DNA of 64,000 bases from Synchiropus splendidus. Its lineage: Eukaryota; Chordata; Actinopteri; Syngnathiformes; Callionymidae. A program made the translations under genes and the position numbers. Position 1 is the first letter of the stretch; each line of letters opens with the position of its first letter. This document shows, piece by piece, positions 50,376 through 63,913 of the stretch. The notes under the pieces were generated by a model. The model searched no databases. It was not told the DNA's origin and saw nothing but the letters and a program-made list of their open reading frames with translations. The stretch covers positions 620,001-684,000 of the forward strand of contig NW_026527057.1 in the NCBI RefSeq assembly GCF_027744825.2, read 5' to 3'.

Positions 50376-51315
50376 GGTGGGTTTCGGAACGCCAAACATA
50401 AAAGTGTTAATAACTTTGGAAAAACATTTCAGACAGTTTAGATTTGATGTGCAACTATTAGAAAGACCCTTTCTGCTATAGTGGGAGATTAAAATTTCAT
50501 GTTCTGAAGCTTCCCTGAAAAGTTATGGCACAATGCACAAAAACGCTTTTCAGCCTGAGATAAGGTGGGTTTCGGAACGCCAAACATAAAAGTGTTGATA
50601 ACTTTCGAAAAACACTTCAGACAGCTTAGATTTGATGTGCACCTACTAGAAAGACCCTTTCTGCTATAGTGGGAGGTTAAAATTTCATGTTCTGAAGCTT
50701 CCCTGAAAAGTTATGGCACAATGCACAAAAACGCTTTTCAGCCTGAGATAAGGTGGGTTTCGGAACGCCAAACATAAAAGTGTTAATAACTTTGGAAAAA
50801 CACTTCAGACAGTTTAGATTTGATGTGCAACTACTAGAAAAACCCTTTCTGCTATAGTGGGAGGTTAAAATTTCATGTTCTGAAGCTTTCCTGAAAAGTT
50901 ATGGCACAATGCACAAAAACGCTTTTCAGCCTGAGATAAGGTGGGTTTCGGAACGCCAAACATAAAAGTGTTGATAACTTTCGAAAAACACTTCAGACAG
51001 CTTAGATTTGATGTGCACCTACTAGAAAGACCCTTTCTGCTATAGTGGGAGGTTAAAATTTCATGTTCTGAAGCTTCCCTGAAAAGTTATGGCACAATGC
51101 GTAAAAACGCTTTTCAGCCTGAGATAAGGTGGGTTTCGGAACGCCAAACATAAAAGTGTTGATAACTTTGGAAAAACACTTCAGACAGTTTAGATTTGAT
51201 GTGCAACTACTAGAAAGACCCTTTCTGCTATAGTGGGAGGTTAAAATTTCATGTTCTGAAGCTTCCCTGAAAAGTTATGGCACAATGCACAAAAACGCTT
51301 TTCAGCCTGAGATAA

Positions 51316-54300
51316 GGTGGGTTTCGGAACGCCAAACATAAAAGTGTTAATAACTTTGGAAAAACACTTCAGACAGTTTAGATTTGATGTGCAACTACTA
51401 GAAAGACCCTTTCTGCTATAGTGGGAGGTTAAAATTTCATGTTCTGAAGCTTCCCTGAAAAGTTATGGCACAATGCACAAAAACGCTTTTCAGCCTGAGA
51501 TAAGGTGGGTTTCGGAACGCCAAACATAAAAGTGTTGATAACTTTTGAAAAACACTTCAGATAGCTTAGATTTGATGTGCAACTACTAGAAAGACCCTTT
51601 CTGCTATAGTGGGAGGTTAAAATTTCATGTTCTGAAGCTTTCCTGAAAAGTTATGGCACAATGCACAAAAACGCTTTTCAGCCTGAGATAAGGTGGGTTT
51701 CGGAACGGCAAACATAAAAATGTTGATAACTTTCGAAAAACACTTCAGACAGCTTAGATTTGATGTGCACCTACTAGAAAGACCCTTTCTGCTATAGTGG
51801 GAGGTTAAAATTTCATGTTCTGAAGCTTCCCTGAAAACTTATGGCACAATGCGTAAAAACGCTTTTCAGCCTGAGATAAGGTGGGTTTCGGAACGCCAAA
51901 CATAAAAGTGTTGATAACTTTGGAAAAACACTTCAGACAGTTTAGATTTGATGTGCAACTACTAGAAAGACCCTTTCTGCTATAGTGGGAGGTTAAAATT
52001 TCATGTTCGGAAGCTTCCCTGAAAAGTTATGGCACAATGCACAAAAACGCTTTTCAGCCTGAGATAAGGTGGGTTTCGGAACGCCAAACATAAAAGTGTT
52101 AATAACTTTGGAAAAACACTTCAGACAGTTTAGATTTGATGTGCAACTACTAGAAAGACCCTTACTGCTATAGTGGGAGGTTAAAATTTCATGTTCTGAA
52201 GCTTCCCTGAAAAGTTATGGCACAATGCACAAAAACGCTTTTCAGCCTGAGATAAGGTGGGTTTCGGAACGCCAAACATAAAAGTGTTGATAACTTTTGA
52301 AAAACACTTCAGATAGCTTAGATTTGATGTGCAACTACTAGAAAGACCCTTTCTGCTATAGTGGGAGGTTAAAATTTCATGTTCTGAAGCTTCCCTGAAA
52401 AGTTATGGCACAATGCACAAAAACGCTTTTCAGCCTGAGATAAGGTGGGTTTCGGAACGCCAAACATAAAAATGTTGATAACTTTCGAAAAACACTTCAG
52501 ACAGCTTAGATTTGATGTGCACCTACTAGAAAGACCCTTTCTGCTATAGTGGGAGGTTAAAATTTCATGTTCTGAAGCTTCCCTGAAAACTTATGGCACA
52601 ATGCGTAAAAACGCTTTTCAGCCTGAGATAAGGTGGGTTTCGGAACGCCAAACATAAAAGTGTAGATAACTTTGGAAAAACACTTCAGACAGTTTAGATT
52701 TGATGTGCAACTACTAGAAAGACCCTTTCTGCTATAGTGGGAGGTTAAAATTTCATGTTCTGAAGCTTTCCTGAAAAGTTATGGCACAATGCACAAAAAC
52801 GCTTTTCAGCCTGAGATAAGGTGGGTTTCGGAACGCCAAACATAAAAGTGTTGATAACTTTCGAAAAACACTTCAGACAGCTTAGATTTGATGTGCACCT
52901 ACTAGAAAGACCCTTTCTGCTATAGTGGGAGGTTAAAATTTCATGTTCTGAAGCTTCCCTGAAAAGTTATGGCACAATGCGTAAAAACGCTTTTCAGCCT
53001 GAGATAAGGTGGGTTTCGGAACGCCAAACATAAAAGTGTTGATAACTTTCGAAAAACACTTCAGACAGCTTAGATTTGATGTGCACCTACTAGAAAGACC
53101 CTTTCTGCTATAGTGGGAGGTTAAAATTTCATGTTCTGAAGCTTCCCTGAAAAGTTATGGCACAATGCGTAAAAACGCTTTTCAGCCTGAGATAAGGTGG
53201 GTTTCGGAACGCCAAACATAAAAGTGTTGATAACTTTGGAAAAACACTTCAGACAGTTTAGATTTGATGTGCAACTACTAGAAAGACCCTTTCTGCTATA
53301 GTGGGAGGTTAAAATTTCATGTTCTGAAGCTTCCCTGAAAAGTTATGGCACAATGCACAAAAACGCTTTTCAGCCTGAGATAAGGTGGGTTTCGGAACGC
53401 CAAACATAAAAGTGTTAATAACTTTGGAAAAACACTTCAGACAGTTTAGATTTGATGTGCAACTACTAGAAAGACCCTTTCTGCTATAGTGGGAGGTTAA
53501 AATTTCATGTTCTGAAGCTTCCCTGAAAAGTTATGGCACAATGCACAAAAACGCTTTTCAGCCTGAGATAAGGTGGGTTTCGGAACGCCAAACATAAAAG
53601 TGTTGATAACTTTTGAAAAACACTTCAGATAGCTTAGATTTGATGTGCAACTACTAGAAAGACCCTTTCTGCTATAGTGGGAGGTTAAAATTTCATGTTC
53701 TGAAGCTTTCCTGAAAAGTTATGGCACAATGCACAAAAACGCTTTTCAGCCTGAGATAAGGTGGGTTTCGGAACGCCAAACATAAAAATGTTGATAACTT
53801 TCGAAAAACACTTCAGACAGCTTAGATTTGATGTGCACCTACTAGAAAGACCCTTTCTGCTATAGTGGGAGGTTAAAATTTCATGTTCTGAAGCTTCCCT
53901 GAAAACTTATGGCACAATGCGTAAAAACGCTTTTCAGCCTGAGATAAGGTGGGTTTCGGAACGCCAAACATAAAAGTGTTGATAACTTTGGAAAAACACT
54001 TCAGACAGTTTAGATTTGATGTGCAACTACTAGAAAGACCCTTTCTGCTATAGTGGGAGGTTAAAATTTCATGTTCTGAAGCTTCCCTGAAAAGTTATGG
54101 CACAATGCACAAAAACGCTTTTCAGCCTGAGATAAGGTGGGTTTCGGAACGCCAAACATAAAAGTGTTAATAACTTTGGAAAAACACTTCAGACAGTTTA
54201 GATTTGATGTGCAACTACTGGAAAGACCCTTTCCGCTATAGTGGGAGGTTAAAATTTCATGTTCTGAAGCTTCCCTGAAAAGTTATGGCACAATGCACAA

Positions 54301-54887
54301 AAACGCTTTTCAGCCTGAGATAAGGTGGGTTTCGGAACGCCAAACATAAAAGTGTTGATAACTTTTGAAAAACACTTCAGATAGCTTAGATTTGATGTGC
54401 AACTACTAGAAAGACCCTTTCTGCTATAGTGGGAGGTTAAAATTTCATGTTCTGAAGCTTCCCTGAAAAGTTATGGCACAATGCACAAAAACGCTTTTCA
54501 GCCTGAGATAAGGTGGGTTTCGGAACGCCAAACATAAAAATGTTGATAACTTTCGAAAAACACTTCAGACAGCTTAGATTTGATGTGCACCTACTAGAAA
54601 GACCCTTTCTGCTATAGTGGGAGGTTAAAATTTCATGTTCTGAAGCTTCCCTGAAAACTTATGGCACAATGCGTAAAAACGCTTTTCAGCCTGAGATAAG
54701 GTGGGTTTCGGAACGCCAAACATAAAAGTGTAGATAACTTTGGAAAAACACTTCAGACAGTTTAGATTTGATGTGCAACTACTAGAAAGACCCTTTCTGC
54801 TATAGTGGGAGGTTAAAATTTCATGTTCTGAAGCTTCCCTGAAAAGTTGAGGCACAATGAACAAAAACGCTTTTCAGCCTGAGATAA
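51316..54887 (+). repeat. B-D-A-C tetramer higher-order repeat, four units with an A-A-C insertion
   Basis: Units are 51316-52067, 52068-52819, 53384-54135 and 54136-54887 (752 bp each). Each has B, D with AGATAGC, A with ATAAAAATG and AAACTTATGG, then C. Units two and four share GTGTAGATAAC in their C. Three extra monomers, A-A-C, sit at 52820-53383. The pattern therefore also reads as an 11-monomer (2068-bp) repeat whose second copy lacks the last three. Confidence 0.92.
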
Positions 54888-57800
54888 GGTGGGTTTCGGA
54901 ACGCCAAACATAGAAGTGTTAATAACTTTGGAAAAACACTTCAGACAGTTTAGATTTGATGTGCAACTACTAGAAAGACCCTTTCTGCTGTAGTGGGAGG
55001 TTAAAATTTCATGTTCTGAAGCTTCCCTGAAAAGTTATGGCACAATGCACAAAAACGCTTTTCAGCCTGAGATAAGGTGGGTTTCGGAACGCCAAACATA
55101 AAAGTGTTAATAACTTTGGAAAAACACTTCAGACAGTTTAGATTTGATGTGCAACTACTAGAAAAACCCTTTCTGCTATAGTGGGAGGTTAAAATTTCAT
55201 GTTCTGAAGCTTCCCTGAAAAGTTATGGCACAAAGCACAGAAACGCTTTTCAGCCTGAGATAAGGTGGGTTTCGGAACGCCAAACATAAAAGTGTTGATA
55301 ACTTTTGAAAAACACTTCAGACAGCTTAGATTTGATGTGCAACTACTAGAAAGACCCTTTCTGCTATAGTGGGAGGTTAAAATTTCATGTTCTGAAGCTT
55401 CCCTGAAAAGTTATGGCACAATGCACAAAAACGCTTTTCAGCCTGAGATAAGGTGGGTTTCGGAACGCCAAAGATAAAAGTGTTGATAACTTTCGAAAAA
55501 CACTTCAGACAGTTTAGATTTGATGTGCAACTGCTAGAAAGACCCTTTCTGCTACAGTGGGAGGTTAAAATTTCATGTTCTGAAGCTTCCCTGAAAAGTT
55601 ATGGCTCAATGCACAAAAACGCTTTTCAGCCTGAGATAAGGTGGGTTTCGGAACGCCAAACATAAAAGTGTTAATAACTTTGGAAAAACACTTCAGACAG
55701 TTTAGATTTGATGTGCAACTACTAGAAAGACCCTTTCTGCTATAGTGGGAGGTTAAAATTTCATGTTCTGAAGCTTCCCTGAAAAGTTATGGCACAATGC
55801 ACAAAAACGCTTTTCAGCCTGAGACAAGGTGGGTTTCGGAACGCCAAACATAAAAGTGTTGATAACTTTCGAAAAACACTTCAGAGAGCTTAGATTTGAT
55901 GTGCACCTACTAGAAAGACCCTTTCTGCTATAGTGGGAGGTTAGAATTTCATGTTCTGAAGCTTCCCTGAAAAGTTATGGCACAATGCGTAAAAACGCTT
56001 TTCAGCCTGAGATAAGGTGGGTTTCGGAACGCCAAACATAAAAGTGTTGATAACTTTGGAAAAACACTTCAGACAGTTTAGATTTGATGTGCAACTACTA
56101 GAAAGACCCTATCTGCTATAGTGGGAGGTTAAAATTTCATGTTCTGAAGCTTCCCTGAAAAGTTATGGCACAATGCACAAAAACGCTTTTCAGCCTGAGA
56201 TAAGGTGGGTTTCGGAACGCCAAACATAAAAGTGTTAATAACTTTGGAAAAACACTTCAGACAGTTTAGATTTGATGTGCAACTACTAGAAAGACCCTTT
56301 CTGCTATAGTGGGAGGTTAAAATTTCATGTTCTGAAGCTTCCCTGAAAAGTTATGGCACAATGCGTAAAAACGCTTTTCAGCCTGAGATAAGGTGGGTTT
56401 CGGAACGCCAAACATAAAAGTGTTAATAACTTTGGAAAAACACTTCAGACAGTTTAGATTTGATGTGCAACTACTAGAAAGACCCTTTCTGCTATAGTGG
56501 GAGGTTAAAATTTCATGTTCTGAAGCTTCCCTGAAAAGTTATGGCACAATGCACAAAAACGCTTTTCAGCCTGAGATAAGGTGGGTTTCGGAACGCCAAA
56601 CATAAAAGTGTTGATAACTTTGGAAAAACACTTCAGACAGTTTAGATTTGATGTGCAACTACTAGAAAGACCCTTTCTGCTATAGTGGGAGGTTAAAATT
56701 TCATGTTCTGAAGCTTCCCTGAAAAGTTATGGCACAAAGCACAAAAACGCTTTTCAGCCTGAGATAAGGTGGGTTTCGGAACGCCAAATATAAAAGTGTT
56801 GATAACTTTGGAAAAACACTTCAGTCAGTTTAGATTTGATGTGCAACTACTAGAAAGACCCTTTCTGCTATAGTGGGAGGTTAAAATTTCATGTTCTGAA
56901 GCTTCCCTGAAAAGTTATGGCACAATGCACAAAAACGCTTTTCAGCCTGAGATAAGGTGGGTTTCGGAACGGCAAACATAAAAGTGTTGATAACTTTCGA
57001 AAAACACTTCAGACAGCTTAGATTTGATGTGCACCTACTAGAAAGACCCTTTCTGCTATAGTGGGAGGTTAAAATTTCATGTTCTGAAGCTTCCCTGAAA
57101 AGTTATGGCACAATGCGTAAAAACGCTTTTCAGCCTGAGATAAGGTGGGTTTCGGAACGCCAAACATAAAAGTGTTGATAACTTTGGAAAAACACTTCAG
57201 ACAGTTTAGATTTGATGTGCAACTACTAGAAAGACCCTTTCTGCTATAGTGGGAGGTTAAAAATTCATGTTCTGAAGCTTCCCTGAAAAGTTATGGCACA
57301 ATGCACAAAAACGCTTTTCAGCCTGAGATAAGGTGGGTTTCGGAACGCCAAACATAAAAGTGTTGATAACTTTCGAAAAACACTTCAGAGAGCTTAGATT
57401 TGATGTGCACCTACTAGAAAGACCCTTTCTGCTATAGTGGGAGGTTAAAATTTCATGTTCTGAAGCTTCCCTGAAAAGTTATGGCACAATGCGTAAAAAC
57501 GCTTTTCAGCCTGAGATAAGGTGGGTTTCGGAACGCCAAACATAAAAGTGTTGATAACTTTCGAAAAACACTTCAGACAGCTTAGATTTGATGTGCACCT
57601 ACTAGAAAGACCCTTTCTGCTATAGTGGGAGGTTAAAATTTCATGTTCTGAAGCTTCCCTGAAAAGTTATGGCACAATGCGTAAAAACGCTTTTCAGCCT
57701 GAGATAAGGTGGGTTTCGGAACGCCAAACATAAAAGTGTTGATAACTTTGGAAAAACACTTCAGACAGTTTAGATTTGATGAGCAACTACTAGAAAGACC

Positions 57801-57895
57801 CTTTCTGCTATAGTGGGAGGTTAAAATTTCATGTTCTGAAGCTTCCCTGAAAAGTTATGGCACAATGCACAAAAACGCTTTTCAGCCTGAGATAA
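54888..57895 (+). repeat. Mixed monomers between the tetramer array and block X copy 2
   Basis: Sixteen monomers. Features include ATAGAAGTG and GCTGTAG (54888), CACAAAGCACAG end (55076), CCAAAGAT with CTACAGTGG (55452), the GAGAGCTTAG/GGTTAGAATTT A monomer (55828) followed by CCCTATCTG (56016), CCAAATAT with CAGTCAG (56768), and GATGAGCAAC (57708). The series at 55640-56203 parallels 48685-49248 and 60906-61469. No gene is seen. Confidence 0.8.
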
Positions 57896-58647
57896 GGTGG
57901 GTTTCGGAACGCCAAACATAAAAGTGTTGATAACTTTTGAAAAACACTTCAGACAGCTTAGATTTGATGTGCAACTACTAGAAAGACCCTTTCTGCTATA
58001 GTGGGAGGTTAAAATTTCATGTTCTGAAGCTTCCCTGAAAAGTTATGGCACAATGCACAAAAACGCTTTTCAGCCTGAGATAAGGTGGGTTTCGGTACGC
58101 CAAACATAAAAGTGTTGATAACTTTGGAAAAACACTTCAGACAGTTTAGATTTGATGTGCAACTACTAGAAAGACCCTTTCTGCTAAAGTGGGAGGTTAA
58201 AATTTCATGTTCTGAAGCTTCCCTGAAAAGTTATGGCACAATGCACAAAAACGCTTTTCAGCCTGAGATTAGGTGGGTTTCGGAACGCCAAACATAAAAG
58301 TGTTGATAACTTTCGAAAAACACTTCAGACAGCTTAGATTTGATGTGCACCTACTAGAAAGACCCTTTCTGCTATAGTGGGAGGTTAAAATTTCATGTTC
58401 TGAAGCTTCCCTGAAAAGTTATGGCACAATGCACAAAAACGCTTTTCAGCCTGAGATAAGGTGGGTTTCGGAACGCCAAACATAAAAGTGTTGATAACTT
58501 TCGAAAAACACTTCAGACAGCTTAGATTTGATGTGCACCTACTAGAAAGACCCTTTCTGCTATAGTGGGAGGTTAAAATTTCATGTTCTGAAGCTTCCCT
58601 GAAAAGTTATGGCACAATGCACAAAAACGCTTTTCAGCCTGAGATAA

Positions 58648-59965
58648 GGTGGGTTTCGGTACGCCAAACATAAAAGTGTTTATTAACTTTGGAAAAACAC
58701 TTCAGACAGCTTAGATTTGATGTGCACCTACTAGAAAGACCCTTTCTGCTATAGTGGGAGGTTAAAATTTCATGTTCTGAAGCTTCCCTGAAAAGTTATG
58801 GCACAATGCACAAAAACGCTTTTCAGCCTGAGATAAGGTGGGTTTCGGAACACCAAACATAAAAGTGTTGATAACTTTTGAAAAACACTTCAGACAGCTT
58901 AGATTTGATGTGCAACTACTAGAAAGACTCTTTCTGCTATAGTGGGAGGTTAAAATTTCATGTTCTGAAGCTTCCCTGAAAAGTTATGGCACAATGCACA
59001 AAAACGCTTTTCAGCCTGAGATAAGGTGGGTTTCGGAACGCCAAACATAAAAGTGTTGATAACTTTCGAAAAACACTTCAGACAGCTTAGATTTGATGTG
59101 CACCTACTAGAAAGACCCTTTCTGCTATAGTGGGAGGTTAAAATTTCATGTTCTGAAGCTTCCCTGAAAAGTTATGGCACAATGCACAAAAAAGCTTTTC
59201 AGCCTGAGATAAGGTGGGTTTCGGAACGCCAAACATAAAAGTGTTAATAACTTTGGAAAAACACTTCAGACAGTTTAGATTTGATGTGCAACTAATAGAA
59301 AGACCCTTTCTGCTATAGTGGGAGGTTAAAATTTCTTGTTCTGAAGCTTCCCTGAAAAGTTATCGCACAATGCACAAAAACGCTTTTCAGCCTGAGATAA
59401 GGTGGGTTTCGGAACGCCAAACATAAAAGTGTTGATAACTTTCGAAAAACACTTCAGACAGCTTAGATTTGATGTGCACCTACTAGAAAGACCCTTTCTG
59501 CTATAGTGGGAGGTTAAAATTTCATGTTCTGAAGCTTCCCTGAAAAGTTATGGCACAATGCGTAAAAACGCTTTTCAGCCTGAGATTAGGTGGGTTTCGG
59601 AACGCCAAACATAAAAGTGTTGATAACTTTCGAAAAACACTTCAGACAGCTTAGATTTGATGTGCACCTACTAGAAAGACCCTTTCTGCTATAGTGGGAG
59701 GTTAAAATTTCATGTTCTGAAGCTTCCCTGAAAAGTTATGGCACAATGCACAAAAACGCTTTTCAGCCTGAGATAAGGTGGGTTTCGGTACGCCAAACAT
59801 AAAAGTGTTTATTAACTTTGGAAAAACACTTCAGACAGCTTAGATTTGATGTGCACCTACTAGAAAGACCCTTTCTGCTATAGTGGGAGGTTAAAATTTT
59901 ATGTTCTGAAGCTTCCCTGAAAAGTTATGGCACAATGCACAAAAACGCTTTTCAGCCTGAGATAA
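58648..59965 (+). repeat. 189-bp GTTTATTAAC monomers bounding a hexamer, block X copy 2
   Basis: The monomers at 58648-58836 and 59777-59965 are the counterparts of 46427 and 47556 and have the same 1129-bp spacing. The order between them differs from copy 1: D, A with AAAAAAGCTTTT end, B (ACTAATAG), A (GAGATTAGG end), A. One A has been gained on the left and one lost on the right, so the length is unchanged. Confidence 0.85.
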
Positions 59966-62900
59966 GGTGGGTTTCGGAACACCAAACATAAAAGTGTTGA
60001 TAACTTTTGAAAAACACTTCAGACAGCTTAGATTTGATGTGCAACTACTAGAAAGACTCTTTCTGCTATAGTGGGAGGTTAAAATTTCATGTTCTGAAGC
60101 TTCCCTGAAAAGTTATGGCACAATGCACAAAAACGCTTTTCAGCCTGAGATAAGGTGGGTTTCGGAACGCCAAACATAAAAGTGTTGATAACTTTCGAAA
60201 AACACTTCAGACAGCTTAGATTTGATGTGCACCTACTAGAAAGACCCTTTCTGCTATAGTGGGAGGTTAAAATTTCATGTTCTGAAGCTTCCCTGAAAAG
60301 TTATGGCACAATGCACAAAAAAGCTTTTCAGCCTGAGATAAGGTGGGTTTCGGAACGCCAAACATAAAAGTGTTAATAACTTTGGAAAAACACTTCAGAC
60401 AGTTTAGATTTGATGTGCAACTAATAGAAAGACCCTTTCTGCTATAGTGGGAGGTTAAAATTTCTTGTTCTGAAGCTTCCCTGAAAAGTTATCGCACAAT
60501 GCACAAAAACGCTTTTCAGCCTGAGATAAGGTGGGTTTCGGAACGCCAAACATAAAAGTGTTGATAACTTTCGAAAAACACTTCAGACAGCTTAGATTTG
60601 ATGTGCACCTACTAGAAAGACCCTTTCTGCTATAGTGGGAGGTTAAAATTTCATGTTCTGAAGCTTCCCTGAAAAGTTATGGCACAATGCGTAAAAACGC
60701 TTTTCAGCCTGAGATAAGGTGGGTTTCGGAACGCCAAACATAAAAGTGTTGATAACTATGGAAAAACACTTCAGACAGCTTAGATTTGATGTGCACCTAC
60801 TAGAAAGACCCTTTCTGCTATAGTGGGAGGTTAAAATTTCATGTTCTGAAGCTTCCCTGAAAAGCTATGGCACAATGCACAAAAACGCTTTTCAGCCTGA
60901 GATAAGGTGGGTTTCGGAACGCCAAACATAAAAGTGTTAATAACTTTGCAAAAACACCTCAGACAGTTTAGATTTGATGTGCATCTACTAGAAAGACCCT
61001 TTCTGCTATAGTGGGAGGTTAAAATTTCATGTTCTGAAGCTTCCCTGAAAAGTTATGGCACAATGCACAAAAACGCTTTTCAGCCTGAGACAAGGTGGGT
61101 TTCGGAACGCCAAACATAAAAGTGTTGATAACTTTCGAAAAACACTTCAGAGAGCTTAGATTTGATGTGCACCTACTAGAAAGACCCTTTCTGCTATAGT
61201 GGGAGGTTAGAATTTCATGTTCTGAAGCTTCCCTGAAAAGTTATGGCACAATGCGTAAAAACGCTTTTCAGCCTGAGATAAGGTGGGTTTCGGAACGCCA
61301 AACATAAAAGTGTTGATAACTTTGGAAAAACACTTCAGACAGTTTAGATTTGATGTGCAACTACTAGAAAGACCCTATCTGCTATAGTGGGAGGTTAAAA
61401 TTTCATGTTCTGAAGCTTCCCTGAAAAGTTATGGCACAATGCACAAAAACGCTTTTCAGCCTGAGATAAGGTGGGTTTCGGAACGCCAAACATAAAAGTG
61501 TTAATAACTTTGGAAAAACACTTCAGACAGTTTAGATTTGATGTGCAACTACTAGAAAGACCCTTTCTGCTATAGTGGGAGGTTAAAATTTCATGTTCTG
61601 AAGCATCCCTGAAAAGTTATGGCACAATGCACAAAAACGCTTTTCAGCCTGAGATAAGGTGGGTTTCGGAACGCCAAACATAAAAGTGTTAATAACTTTG
61701 GAAAAACACTTCAGACAGTTTAGATTTGATGTGCAACTACTAGAAAGACCCTTTCTGCTATAGTGGGAGGTTAAAATTTCATGTTCTGAAGCTTCCCTGA
61801 AAAGTTATGGCACAATGCACAAAAACGCTTTTCAGCCTGAGATAAGGTGGGTTTCGGAACGCCAAACATAAAAGTGTTAATAACTTTGGAAAAACACTTC
61901 AGACAGTTTAGATTTGATGTGCAACTACTAGAAAGACCATTTCTGCTATAGTGGGAGGTTAAAATTTCATGTTCTGAAGCTTCCCTGAAAAGTTATGGCA
62001 CAATGCACAAAAACGCTTTTCAGCCTGAGATAAGGTGGGTTTCGGAACGCCAAACATAAAAGTGTTAATAACTTTGGAAAAACACTTCAGACAGTTTAGA
62101 TTTGATGTGCAACTACTAGAAAGGCCCATTCTGCTATAGTGGGAGGTTAAAATTTCATGTTCTGAAGCTTCCCTGAAAAGTTATGGCACAATGCACAAAA
62201 ACGCTTTTCAGCCTGAGATAAGGTGGGTTTCGGAACGCCAAACATAAAAGTGTTGATAACTTTGGAAAAACACTTCAGAGAGCTTAGATTTGATGTGCAC
62301 CTACTAGAAAGACCCTTTCTGCTATAGTGGGAGGTTAAAATTTCATATTCTGAAGCTTCCCTGAAAAGTTATGGCACAATGCGTAAAAACGCTTTTCAGC
62401 CTGAGATAAGGTGGGTTTCAGAACGCCAAACATAAAAGTGTTGATAACTTTGGAAAAACACTTCAGACAGTTTAGATTTGATGTGCAACTACTAGAAAGA
62501 CCCTTTCTGCTATAGTGGGAGGTTAAAATTTCATGTTCTGAAGCTTCCCTGAAAAGTTATGGCACAATGCACAAAAACGCTTTTCAGCCTGAGATAAGGT
62601 GGGTTTCGGAACGCCAAACATAAAAGTGTTAATAACTTTGGAAAAACATTTCAGACAGTTTAGATTTGATGTGCAACTATTAGAAAGACCCTTTCTGCTA
62701 TAGTGGGAGATTAAAATTTCATGTTCTGAAGCTTCCCTGAAAAGTTATGGCACAATGCACAAAAACGCTTTTCAGCCTGAGATAAGGTGGGTTTCGGAAC
62801 GCCAAACATAAAAGTGTTGATAACTTTCGAAAAACACTTCAGACAGCTTAGATTTGATGTGCACCTACTAGAAAGACCCTTTCTGCTATAGTGGGAGGTT

Positions 62901-63913
62901 AAAATTTCATGTTCTGAAGCTTCCCTGAAAAGTTATGGCACAATGCACAAAAACGCTTTTCAGCCTGAGATAAGGTGGGTTTCGGAACGCCAAACATAAA
63001 AGTGTTAATAACTTTGGAAAAACACTTCAGACAGTTTAGATTTGATGTGCAACTACTAGAAAAACCCTTTCTGCTATAGTGGGAGGTTAAAATTTCATGT
63101 TCTGAAGCTTTCCTGAAAAGTTATGGCACAATGCACAAAAACGCTTTTCAGCCTGAGATAAGGTGGGTTTCGGAACGCCAAACATAAAAGTGTTGATAAC
63201 TTTCGAAAAACACTTCAGACAGCTTAGATTTGATGTGCACCTACTAGAAAGACCCTTTCTGCTATAGTGGGAGGTTAAAATTTCATGTTCTGAAGCTTCC
63301 CTGAAAAGTTATGGCACAATGCGTAAAAACGCTTTTCAGCCTGAGATAAGGTGGGTTTCGGAACGCCAAACATAAAAGTGTTGATAACTTTGGAAAAACA
63401 CTTCAGACAGTTTAGATTTGATGTGCAACTACTAGAAAGACCCTTTCTGCTATAGTGGGAGGTTAAAATTTCATGTTCTGAAGCTTCCCTGAAAAGTTAT
63501 GGCACAATGCACAAAAACGCTTTTCAGCCTGAGATAAGGTGGGTTTCGGAACGCCAAACATAAAAGTGTTAATAACTTTGGAAAAACACTTCAGACAGTT
63601 TAGATTTGATGTGCAACTACTAGAAAGACCCTTTCTGCTATAGTGGGAGGTTAAAATTTCATGTTCTGAAGCTTCCCTGAAAAGTTATGGCACAATGCAC
63701 AAAAACGCTTTTCAGCCTGAGATAAGGTGGGTTTCGGAACGCCAAACATAAAAGTGTTGATAACTTTTGAAAAACACTTCAGATAGCTTAGATTTGATGT
63801 GCAACTACTAGAAAGACCCTTTCTGCTATAGTGGGAGGTTAAAATTTCATGTTCTGAAGCTTTCCTGAAAAGTTATGGCACAATGCACAAAAACGCTTTT
63901 CAGCCTGAGATAA

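Larger units (their letters stand above)
45675..51778 (+). repeat. Block X, copy 1 (about 32.5 monomers)
   Basis: It starts with D, then GGTACGCC with CTAAAGTGG and a GAGATTAGG end (45863), and ends in the A with ATAAAAATG (51692). Shared markers with 57896-64000 include the 189-bp GTTTATTAAC monomers, ACTAATAG with TTTCTTGTTC, CACCTCAG with GCATCTAC, CCCTATCTG, AAGGCCCATTCTG, TCATATTCTG, TTTCAGAACG, CATTTCAG with GGGAGATT, and AGATAGC. The offset is 12,221 bp, then 12,222 after a 1-base deletion in this copy. The right limit is only where the window ends in copy 2. Confidence 0.9.
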
